A stretch of 64,000 nt of DNA from assembly GCA_963682025.1 (NCBI GenBank), contig OY821521.1:167904209-167968208 (forward strand), written 5' to 3'. The DNA is from Cordilura impudica (taxonomy: Eukaryota > Arthropoda > Insecta > Diptera > Scathophagidae). The notes under the pieces are model-generated. The model saw only the letters and a program-made list of their open reading frames with translations. It was not told the DNA's origin and searched no databases. The position numbers and the translations under genes are program-made. Within the stretch, counting starts at the first letter, position 1; the number at the start of each line of letters is the position of its first letter. This document shows positions 37,201-45,768 of this stretch, piece by piece.

Positions 37201-37325
37201 GTTGAAATAATTTGGTATTAAGTTTAACAAATTGTTTACTTCTTCATTTACATTTATTATCAAGACTCAAACCAAGGTGGAGGGTATCAAAGATTCGGCA
37301 CAGCCGAATTTAACACTCTTACTTG
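34202..37325 (+). mobile_element. RC-B copy 1: long (3.1 kb) DINE/Helentron-like element
   Basis: The 5' end has ATACCCTCCAC (34204-34214) inside a hairpin with GAGGGTAT, followed by TAAGTTTGTCATTCCG and a GTCCGTCTGTCCGTCTG microsatellite (34325-34371). The 3' end has the exact complement GTGGAGGGTAT (37277-37287), then a 7-bp-arm hairpin ATTCGGC/GCCGAAT (37293-37309) and TTTAACACTCTTACTTG plus T-run. This is the same architecture as RC-A with different sequence. About 2.3 kb of the interior is shared with copy 2 at 58800-61090, so it belongs to the element rather than being a chance insertion. It has no coding capacity. A separate 583-bp TIR insertion lies at 36004-36586. Confidence 0.75.
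36004..36586. mobile_element. 583-bp TIR element inside RC-B copy 1
   Basis: RC-B copy 2 lacks this segment: it reads ...GCATTTCAGGATAAG across the site near 60555. The insert is flanked by TA (36002-36003 and 36587-36588). Its ends are imperfect inverted repeats sharing GATTC near the tip and AACGAT 20-25 bp inside. Subterminal copies of ATTCACTAA and TTAGTGAAT also occur. It has no coding capacity, so it is a MITE of uncertain superfamily, with TA-specific insertion suggested. Confidence 0.6.
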
Positions 37326-37344
37326 TTTTTAATTAATTTTTTTT

Positions 37345-37670
37345 TAATTTGTGGTATCAGTCCATATGCAACAATTTTGTTTACTAACAAATCCGTTAAG
37401 CCAAAAATGAGCCACATCGCTAAACTCAATTTTGCGACAAAACTTCGGTCAGTTTCGAACTGCTCTAGAGACCAATCGGTGAAAGAACGATGCACATGAT
37501 GATCTCGTGGCTTTAACTCCTGCACCAGCTAGATAATATGCGGGTGTAGGCCAACATCTTTTCGTAAAATTTTCCACATAGCGCGGCCGTCGACGAATCG
37601 ATAAATTTGGAGCTTCTTCCATACTTTCGCTTACAGCGGCGACATTTTCTTCTGCACGCACATTATTTCG
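37345..37670 (-). pseudogene. Tc1/mariner-superfamily transposase relic
   Basis: Minus-strand pieces in several frames read RAEENVAAVSESMEEAPNLS, IRRR, then MWKILRKDVGLHPHIIWL, VQELKPRDHHVHRSFTDWSL, EQFETDRSFVAKIEF and SDVAHFWLNGFVSKQN, CCIWTD. They follow the order of insect Tc1/mariner-type transposases: a second helix-turn-helix, then the block normally reading FSDEAHFWLNGYVNKQN around the second catalytic Asp. Here SD is kept but the next residue E has become V. Frameshifts occur near 37580 and 37440. The C-terminal third is absent. It begins right after RC-B copy 1 and ends where nLTR-2 is inserted. Confidence 0.7.
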
Positions 37671-37737
37671 ATATATTGCTGCTATTGCGTATGAAATCTA
37701 TCCACACTGCGACGGATGGGTTCCCCATATGGACGAG

Positions 37738-39930
37738 TTTATTTAGTTTATTTTTTATTTGTTCTTCCCATACAACAAGATTTACATCTTTTATATTATA
37801 GTATGGGAATTTTTAAAGAAAAAAACAAGTTACAGTATACAAAAATATTTAAATAAATTGTATAATTATATAAAGTAAATAAAAAAAAATAAATAAAATA
37901 AAGAACTAAATAAATGAATGAGTTTGACATAATTTAATATAAAAGAATCAAATGGTAAAAATTTTGATTAAGAAAAAAAAAATGGTTGAAATAACGTAGG
38001 TATATTAAAAACAATAAGTGACAATCAATTTAAATTTGAATTGAAAAACTAGCAGTTATTTTGTTTTTGAACTGTATTGCGTTGTTGATTTTCTGTGTTT
38101 GATGTGGTAGTAAGTTCCAGAGATAAACGGCATTAAAATAGAACTGCCATTCAGAAATTTTACTGCGATATCTTATCGGTACAAGCTTTCTCCCTCTATT
38201 GGATCTTGCAAAGGTTAAGCGGTTGAAAAGGTATGATGGTTCCTTCTGATATATAATTTTGTGTAATAGGACTAGCACCTTTAATTTTAAAATATTATCA
38301 AACGACATACCATATAGTCTTGTTGAAAACGAGGAAATACGATCAAGTCTGTTTAATCCATAAACATACCTTATAATACTATTGAAGGCCACATTTAGTT
38401 TTCTCTTACTAGTTGAGTCACATAAAGCAAAAATTTCACACCCGTATAATAAAACCGGCATTAGGTAAGATTTTGCAAGTATTATTCTTATATTTAATGG
38501 AGTGCAAGATTGAGTCGCCCAAAGCGTCCGAAGCATACCATACGTTCTCCCTACCACAACGTTTACATGATTGTTCCAACTAAGTGTGTCATTAAAAACA
38601 ATACCCAGATTTTTTGATGAGGACAAAATTTCAATTCTCTGATTGTTGAGAACAATATCAAAATCTAGATTATGACGTAGAGTTTTCTTGTATATGATGA
38701 GACATTTGGACTTGAGGGGATTCAGACAAAGTCCATTAGCAGTTTTCCAGTTATAAATATTATTTAAATCATCATTAAGTTTTGCTACGTTTTCTCTGGA
38801 AGATATTAGTGGACTGCAAAGATATAGTTGGACGTCATCGGCGTACATGTGTACTTTACAATACTTTACATGATCTGGCAAGTCATTGGCGTACATTGAA
38901 AATAAAAGAGGGCCTAGAATTGAGCCTTGCGGAACACCTTTAGGTACATGTAGTGGTCTCGAAAATTGGTTATTAAAGAAGACTGACTGAACACGGTTTG
39001 CCAGGTAGGATTCAATAAGTTTCTTTGAACACACGGAGAAATTAAAAAGCCGGCTAAGTTTTGTTGAAAGTATTGAGTGATCAACTATGTCGAAGGCTTT
39101 AGAATGATCAACAAGGACTAAAAAGCAAATATTTCCACCATCAATGGCATGACGAATATCATCTGCAACATCTATTAAAGTAGTTGTACAACTATGTTTT
39201 TGCCTATAGCCTGATTGCTTTTGCGATAATAGCCCAAATCGTTTTAGGTATTCGTTTATCTGTTTATGCATTATCTTCTCAAGAGCCTTAGAAAAGAATC
39301 GTAGTATTGATATAGGCCTAAACTCAGAGTTTGCCTTAGGCACAGGAATAACCTTTGCATGCTTCCATTGTGTTGGAAACACGCTGGTGGTAAGGATTGT
39401 ATTATACATGTAAGTTATGTATGGTAAGAGGATAGGAAGGATAATTTTGATAAATTTAGGGTGCATGTTATCATATCCAATTGCATTTGATTTTATGGCT
39501 AAAAGACAGGTAAGGGCCTCATCATTGCTAACACATTGAAAATCAAATGGACTATCATTGTCAGAAATCACTAGGTTATTGATTGCATTGTGTGCTGGAG
39601 GTTGACATTGAACAGTGGGTAAATTAGTAAAAGCTGAATTAAGTTCATCAGGAGTGAGTTCGCAAGTTTTCCTATTACTAGTTCGGCCAATTCCAATTTC
39701 CCGAATAGTTTTCCATTTCCATTTGGTGTTAATTGCATTTACAAAACGGTGGCCATAATATTCAGACTTTGATCTACGAATTTCACGAGTAACTTCTCTT
39801 CTAAGATTTCGATATTCTTCTTTAAGTTGAGGTAACTTAAATTTTTTCCAACATATGTCCGTCTTAAAAAATCGATGTCTGATTTTCAAAGTAAATTCGA
39901 ATAATTTGGTAGCGTTATTTTAATCTTGGA
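37738..39930 (-). mobile_element. nLTR-2: 5'-truncated CR1-like retrotransposon
   Basis: The 3' tail is at the low-coordinate end: TTTATTTAGTTTATTTT (37738) and then CCCATACAACAAGA, which matches the 3' end of nLTR-3 in reverse complement (TCTTGTTGTGCAGG followed by AAATA repeats). The coding part covers the C-terminal two-thirds of ORF2. The endonuclease and ORF1 are missing, as expected for incomplete reverse transcription. It belongs to the same clade as nLTR-3 but is a clearly diverged lineage. Confidence 0.85.
38030..39889 (-). pseudogene. nLTR-2 ORF2 fragment: reverse transcriptase and C-terminal domain
   Basis: An uninterrupted 619-codon frame encoding the linker and reverse transcriptase: KVIPVPKANSEFRPISIL, LSQKQSGYRQKHSC, LVLVDHSKAFDIVDH (catalytic Asp), GVPQGSILGPLLFSMYANDL, CKVHMYADDVQLY (catalytic pair), LNPLKSKCLII and KNLGIVF. 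A long C-terminal segment (YLMPVLLYGCEIFALCD) ends at 38030. The frame opens at a TTG without upstream ATG and has no endonuclease, so it is a truncated copy despite being open. It aligns along its whole length with nLTR-3 ORF2. The open frame after 5' truncation suggests a fairly recent insertion. Confidence 0.88.
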
Positions 39931-40244
39931 TCTACTCGTGACAGTTTGCCAGAGTATACTGATTATAAATGTGAAAAAGTGAGCGCAGTATGGCAGTTCA
40001 TTTGACAGCTAACCCTTTCATAAAATCTATGTTAGCAGAAAAAACACCAGTGGAGTAAATTTGCTTTTAAAGCCTTTCATTTCGTGTCCGTCTTTGCTTT
40101 TAAAAGTATTTCAAAAAATAAAATTTTTCCAAAAATTTATTTAAATACTCGTTCCACGATGCCATTAGCCATTAGTGTTAACTAAATGAAGACATTCTCG
40201 ATAATCTTTAGCAATTTTCTGTTATATCATCACAGAACCGAAAA
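39931..40244. other. Non-coding DNA, nothing recognised
   Basis: Between nLTR-2 and the inverted RC-A fragment. No frames, repeats or ends recognised. Confidence 0.5.
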
Positions 40245-40434
40245 ATGAAAATAGTTACTTATTTTTTGCAAAAAACATATAAAAACCAAACTTGAGAAAC
40301 ATCTGTGCAGTTTTTTACTTTTTTGGTAGATTTAAATGAAGATTAGGAAGAAGCTTTATATGGGGGCTATGACGAAGAAATCTCCTACAAGATTTATATT
40401 TAGACTACTGATTAGTGGAAGTAATGGGCACATA
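40245..40434 (-). mobile_element. RC-A copy D, inverted, part 1 of 2
   Basis: TGCAAAAAACATATAAAAACC, then GATTTAAATGAAGATT, then GACTACTGATTAGTGGA is the reverse complement of the RC-A interior (compare 6440-6580). The fragment stops at TA (40433-40434), where the TIR element begins. It continues at 43996. Confidence 0.7.
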
Positions 40435-40634
40435 CACACAGAAAAAAGATTGGTTGGAATTCAGTTGCAACTAGAGAAATCTATACTAATATAATAAAGA
40501 GGTAATGTGTGTTTGTTTGTTTGTTTGTAGGAGGTAATCTTCGTAATTACCCATCTGATCTTCCTGAAATTTTCACAGGGTCTTACTGCGGATATGGGAA
40601 GTGCTATAGGCTATAATCTTTTAAATATTTTTGG

Positions 40635-41531
40635 TGGGCGTGGCACCTCCCACACAAAGTACATTTTTAATATCATATACATATATTGAGTACTATGATA
40701 GGGAGAGCTTTGCAAATTTATGTGAGGTCACCCATTGTTAATATAAGTAGGCACGCCGGAAATGGGCGGGATCGAATAAGTGGGCGTGGTACCTCCCATA
40801 CAAGTAATAGTTCAATATTATGTATTTCGAGTAATGTGATAGAGAGAGCTTTTCAAAATTTTCTGATGTCACCTATTATTAGTGTGAGTAGTCGGATGCA
40901 AAATGGGCACTGTCGGACCAATAGGCGTGGCACCTGCCATACAAAGTAAATATAAAATAGCATATATCTGGAGTACTGTAATAGTGAGAGTCTTGGGACT
41001 TTGTTTGAGCCCATAAGTTGTTCATTTGATTAGTTAGACAAAAAATGGGCGTGATCAGAGAAGTGGGCGTGGCACCGCCCATACAAAGTAAATATATGAT
41101 ATCATATAACTGGTGCGCTAAAAAAGGAAGCTTTGACACTTTGCACGAGCCTATCAGATCTTAGTATGAGTAGTCGAACAAAAAATTGGCGGGTTGACAC
41201 CAATGGGCGTGGCGCTCCCCATGCAAAGTAACTATTTAATGTCATATATCTGGAGTACTGTAAAAGAGAGAGCTTTGTGGTTTTGCCTGAGCCCATAGGT
41301 TCTTTGTGTGATTAGTCGAACTAAAAAATGGGCGTGATCGGAGCAGTGGGCGTAGCACCGCCCATGCAAAGTAGATATCTAATATCATATAACTGGTGTA
41401 CTATAAAAGGGAAAGACTCGGCATTTTGCATGAGTCCATCAAATATTAATGTGAGTAGTCCAATATATATTGGGCGGGATGGGATTAGTGGGCGTGGCAC
41501 CTCCTATGTAAAAAATATGAAGCATTACTAA
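40635..41531 (+). repeat. About 141-bp tandem array inside Hel-1
   Basis: Seven units begin with GTGGGCGTGGCACCTCCCAT-like sequence at about 40635, 40782, 40922, 41063, 41204, 41346 and 41489, giving periods of 140-147 bp. Each also contains CATATA.CTGGAGTACT, GAGAGCTTTG and ATGGGCG.GATCG. Units are diverged, so the array is not a recent expansion. The same units lie inverted at 22813-23345. Short frames on both strands here are repeat by-products. Confidence 0.9.
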
Positions 41532-41667
41532 AGCGACAGTTTTTTGACAAGTTCATTAGTTATTAATGTGATTTGTCGTGGAAAACATATCGCCAAAATC
41601 AAAAATCGCCAAACGCAAAAATCTATAAAAAGAAAAATTGCTAAATAATATTCTAAGTTCAAGGCCA

Positions 41668-41824
41668 ATAGTTAAGTGTTGCCAGATATAATATGGATAA
41701 TCCATCTTCTTCTCATGGGCAGCTACATGTACCTTGCTCCAGGGTAGGAACGCCGAAAAAACTGATAATTGTTGTACCGAATGAAAAAACAAAAAACATT
41801 GTATATCAGCAAGTATCGAAATAA
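41668..41824 (+). pseudogene. Helitron helicase C-terminal remnant
   Basis: The frame reads LSVARYNMDNPSSSHGQLHV, PCSRVGTPKKLIIVVPNEKT and KNIVYQQVSK then stop (41822-41824). It matches the end of the PIF1-type helicase in the Helitron Rep-Hel protein, where helicase motif VI normally reads HGQLYVACSRVG followed by a short tail ending KNIVY. The replication initiator and the other helicase motifs are gone. The segment lies just before the Helitron 3' terminus, where the gene's end belongs. This identifies the element as a deletion derivative of an autonomous Helitron. Confidence 0.88.
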
Positions 41825-41914
41825 AAAAATATGTACTAATGATCTATACTAGCATAATAAAGAGGTAATGTGGGGAGGGGGAGGGTGTAGCGAAGCACAC
41901 CGGGTTACATCTAG

Positions 41915-43950
41915 TTTGTTAATATAATTAGAACTTTTATTGTAATACTTAAATATTTAAAAATAAAATAGATGCTCTATTAAAACTATCGTCTAATCAC
42001 AATGCATCTAAAATTAAGATATCTAAAACAACAATATTAGTTACGTATACCAATCAATGTCTTTATGTAAATTTATAAACTAATTTAATTGAGGCAACCT
42101 AATAGAACCAAGAATAACATGTTTTAATACTAATTATTGGCGAATGTAACTACTAATTCAGTTATACCAACATATTTCAAACCGAAAATGTTTTAGCAGA
42201 TATTATAACAAATAATTGTTTAGAGTACTATATATAAAATTTCTATTAAGAACGGTTTTTCGGTTGTAATAAAAGAAACCCAAATTTGTACCCTCTTTTG
42301 GTATTTCTAACCGAAAGGAAATTTAATTTCTGTTGTAAATAACAAAAAAAGAAATAATTTGCCAGACCGAATTGTTGATTAAATTTGACATTTGTTAAAT
42401 AAAATAAAATAACAAAAAAAGTAATAAATATATTGTGATAATTTAATTTTATAATTTATAATCATAACGTGTCAAAAAGTGCTAAATTATTGTTAAAAGT
42501 AGATGATAGAAGAGTATACAAGAAATACTCGTTATTATGGAACCTGATGGTGTTGTCCAATCACCATGGCATGTGTTTTTCCTGGTATTTATGGTTATAG
42601 TTTAGAAAACTTATCTGCCAATCAAGAGCGTACTAACCTTCACTGCGTCAAAGATACACATGTACAGATACACAAAACATAGTCAGGCTTTTATTTCGGT
42701 GAAGTATATGAAAATTCCTCTAACGCCTGTATTAGCGCTACAAATGTTTGTGAGGACATATGTATATAACCTGAAACCTTGTTATCGAGTTGTCGTCAGC
42801 ACACCTGCTTTTAAACAGGTATGATTAATCGCAATGTTGTACAAACGAATAAAATCAATTTTTTGTTTTAGACTAGGCACATGAACAGTTCCCAGATATA
42901 TTAAATGATCTGACCACATCCAGGATGCTTATCACTGTTTCTTTTTTCAGTTAGAATGTCACGAAGACAGTGGTTGTTGCAAAGTCGATTATCATAGCGA
43001 GGAGATTATCATACGATTGTTTAAGTAGTGAGTTTTCGAGATACCTTTTAATTTCGACCGACGACACAAAATCACTTTTTTTCAATTGTAATTAAACTAT
43101 CGTCCGCAAAAACAATTATGCTAGCTAAATAACATTTTATGATAGAGCCATATAAATATGTTAAAAAAGTGCATGTGATGGCCTAGATCAAATGCGTTCG
43201 AATCGAATGTCTTTAAAATATATCAATATTATCTAATAAATGGATACAGCTTTAATAAGAATATAAATTTAGTAGTGATAATATTTACTCTTTTAGAAAT
43301 CTTAGCAGACAATATGCAAATGAGAATAATATATAACTTTAAATTGGCGATTTGAATTCAAAACCGTTTATATAGTGAAGTCAAGGATAACTATCAAATT
43401 GTTTTATCATATGATACATGCCTTATCTCTTTTAATGTAAAATGTATAAATTATTCAAAAATAAATACTGAAAATAAATAATTATAAATTTTGATTTTTA
43501 GTGCTATCTACGTATCTATCTACATATGACAGCAATATTAATTTTTGATTTCAAACTGATCTTTGATATAACTGGCAAATATAATATTAATTTTGTTATA
43601 ATACATGATTAGTATGACTATTTATTAATAGATATTGTAGCAAATCGATCGATAAATACCTTCAGATCTTATTAATAAATTGGTTTTATACGCTCTCTTT
43701 AAAATAACTAATGATGCAGATAGCACTTTTTGAATATAAGCCCTCGATATAATATGTATTAGTAAGAATCACGATGGTTGTAACAACCAATTAAAATTAA
43801 GAATACCATTGTATCAACTAAATATCATAGTTCATACAATCGAATTAATATATAATGTCAATTGCTTTTACCACTGTACGGTAATATGTGTCATATAATT
43901 CAGCAATCACAACAGAATATTGTGATAGTATATGGGACTACGAAAATTCG
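41915..43950. other. AT-rich interior of the TIR element, no gene
   Basis: About 2 kb without a frame of note. It is part of the 40435-43995 element according to its ends. CGGTTGTAATAAAAGAAACC (about 42260) and GGTTGTAACAACC (about 43775) are short inverted motifs. Nothing else was recognised. Confidence 0.55.
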
Positions 43951-43995
43951 GTTGGCAATAAATTCAGTTGCAACAACGAATCTGTTTTCTGTGTG

Positions 43996-44080
43996 TACAA
44001 ACCCAATTTGACCGAGATCTGTACGATAATTTGAGTCGATCACTTGAGGGTCATTTGTATCTGGACTAGGTCTGAGCATG
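43996..44080 (-). mobile_element. RC-A copy D, inverted, part 2 of 2
   Basis: TACAAACCCAATTTGACCGAG, GATCTGTACGATAA, then GGTCATTTGTATC and GACTAGGTCTGAGCATG are the reverse complement of the RC-A stretch at 6310-6430. The element fades out near 44080. Confidence 0.7.
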
Positions 44081-44638
44081 CACCGATTTTTACCAATAAA
44101 TAATATCTTAATACCCATTGCCATTATTGTCACATGGAGGAGGCAAATCTTGAATATAGTCAATATATATTTTTTTTTTGCTATTACGCAGTCGTAGAGT
44201 ACGGTCGTGTATTTTTAATAAGCTCCCCAGTTTCACATAAAAAGTTAACTTACAATTTTTATTTAAATTTAAAAAAAAACACCTATTAATAAATAAAACA
44301 TTTTCTACTGGTGTAAACATTTGATATTAGTGTCAATCTAAGTTAACAATATTAAAAGAGTTCATATAACAAAACATTTTCCTTCTAAATTCAAAACTAA
44401 TAATAAAAATAATAAAAAAAAAAAACCAAAACATACACATATTGAACTAAGAGTTTCTTTTATAAAATACACAACATCTCTTCAAATCAATAAAAAAAAA
44501 AAAACAAAATTATTGTGGTTTGTCGCCTTATGTGAGTTGCTCTTTTTAAAACAACCTCTCATCAAAAACAATACAAATCAAAACTTATAAAAAAAATTAA
44601 CGCTTTGTGTGGATCATTATTTACGAAACAATTACAAA

Positions 44639-45586
44639 ATGAATTACAACAACACCCACGACGACAACAACAACAGCAGAAACAGCATTGACAATTTGAA
44701 TGCTGTATCAGAAACTGAATACATCAACAGTAACATAAAAAATATAGTTAATGCGCCAAAAAGATGTAGAGAACCTTTGCAGAGCTCCCTTTCTGGAAAT
44801 ATAACAAAAACACCAAGGCTGTCCACAGATTCTCCATTTAAACTCTTAACTCTCGTTGATAAGAGATTTGATAATTTGCTTGGTCTCATAAAAACGATGT
44901 TTATAGAAAGTGAAGTTCGTTTAGAAAAAATATTTAACAAGAGATTCGATGAACTGAAGAGTGACATCTTAGATATAAACCAACGTGTAACAAAACTCGA
45001 AACTGTCGCAGATGAAATTATTAGCCTTAAGAGTGAGGTACAGAATTTAAAAACACAAATACAGCGACAGGAAAATTCTGTCGTCGCGTCAGATCTTCGT
45101 ATTAATGGCATACCGTATAAAAAAGATGAAAACTTGTTTGAAGTATTTCAGGCAATATGCGACGTTTTAAATATTCCAACACCTGCCATTAAATCTCTAT
45201 ATCGTCTCCAGAACCACAATAACAAAGATAAAAAATTTTCTCCTGATGCAGTGATTATGGTCAAACTCTGTTCCCCATACGACAAAAACTTCATATTGAA
45301 ATGTCTCTCTAATTACCGTAAAGCGTACAAGACTGAACTGAAACTTTCACATTTCGGCTTTGGTGGCGATCGCACCTTCTACGTCAATGAAAACTTGACC
45401 ACCACTAATCATAAAATACTTCGATCTGCAATTGAATTTAAAAAGAAAGGGCTGATAAAAACAGCATACACTACTCGAGGCTTAGTATATATTAGATTCA
45501 ATGGTAATGACGAACCAGTTAGAGTTGAGACTATCGAAGGACTAAACAATTTATTTCCTGATGGATGTTTTCCTGCCAACAACTGA
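44639..45586 (+). CDS. nLTR-3 ORF1, coiled-coil nucleic-acid chaperone-like protein, 315 aa
   Basis: Start chosen at the first ATG of the frame (44639). The frame is open ten codons further upstream, but only from a GTG. The N-terminus is low-complexity N/D/S-rich (NYNNTHDDNNNSRN). Residues about 70-150 are a long amphipathic coiled coil (RLEKIFNKRFDELKSDI, RVTKLETVADEIISLKSEV), expected to trimerise the protein. SDLRINGIPYKKDENLFEVF (about 151-170) and KKFSPDAVIMVKLCSP mark an RRM-like core. The C-terminus (RTFYVNENLTTTNHKIL, RGLVYIRFNG) resembles the FP-like domain found in many insect ORF1 proteins. No CCHC zinc knuckle is visible. The role, from the family, is to bind element RNA and help target-primed reverse transcription. 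ORF2 starts 182 bp downstream. It shares only overall layout with nLTR-1 ORF1. Confidence 0.85.
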   Translation: MNYNNTHDDNNNSRNSIDNLNAVSETEYINSNIKNIVNAPKRCREPLQSSLSGNITKTPRLSTDSPFKLLTLVDKRFDNLLGLIKTMFIESEVRLEKIFNKRFDELKSDILDINQRVTKLETVADEIISLKSEVQNLKTQIQRQENSVVASDLRINGIPYKKDENLFEVFQAICDVLNIPTPAIKSLYRLQNHNNKDKKFSPDAVIMVKLCSPYDKNFILKCLSNYRKAYKTELKLSHFGFGGDRTFYVNENLTTTNHKILRSAIEFKKKGLIKTAYTTRGLVYIRFNGNDEPVRVETIEGLNNLFPDGCFPANN

Positions 45587-45768
45587 TGATTTGGTAATGG
45601 TTTCAATAGTAAATTGGTATTTCTGTCTTCATTTATTAATTCTTCTATTAGTATTATTTTTACTATTTTTTATATACGTAACAAATTTGATATATTTTTT
45701 AGATTTTCTAACACTTTTTGTAAATTTCTTCCTTCTTTATCCTTGCGTTGCTTTTTTAATCCTTCATT

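Larger units (their letters stand above)
40480..41914 (+). mobile_element. Hel-1: Helitron derivative with helicase remnant
   Basis: The 5' end is A|TCTATACTAATATAATAAAG and the 3' end is CCGGGTTACATCTAG|T, the canonical TC...CTAG ends between host A and T. A hairpin GGTGT-A-GC-GAA-GC-ACACC lies nine bases before CTAG (41884-41901), as expected of the Helitron 3' terminator. In between lie a tandem array (40635-41531) and the last codons of the Rep-helicase. A second copy of the 5' terminus occurs at 41843, only 72 bp from the 3' end. The element is non-autonomous and is inserted 45 bp inside the TIR element. Confidence 0.88.
40435..43995. mobile_element. TIR element with TA duplication, 3.6 kb, carrying Hel-1
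   Basis: The left end CACACAGAAAAAAGATTGG and the reversed right end CACACAGAAAACAGATTCG match at 20 of 22 positions. Both ends are flanked by TA, and joining the flanks (CACATA with TACAAACCC) restores the RC-A consensus CACATACAAACCC with one TA. The interior apart from the Helitron (40480-41914) is about 2.1 kb of AT-rich, non-coding DNA with GGTTG/CAACC motifs repeated near both ends (42250-42340 and 43770-43800). No transposase is left. TA duplication would fit Tc1/mariner or a relative, but the terminal sequence is not one I can place. Confidence 0.75.

Noticed and set aside
40435..44080. Interpreting this region as a single composite element with RC-A ends
   Set aside because: Exact TA-flanked inverted ends and A|T Helitron junctions show successive insertions rather than one composite unit.
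44644..45111. 155-codon minus-strand frame antisense to nLTR-3 ORF1
   Set aside because: It lies entirely within a better-supported gene, has no recognisable domain and is explained by the codon bias of ORF1 on the other strand.
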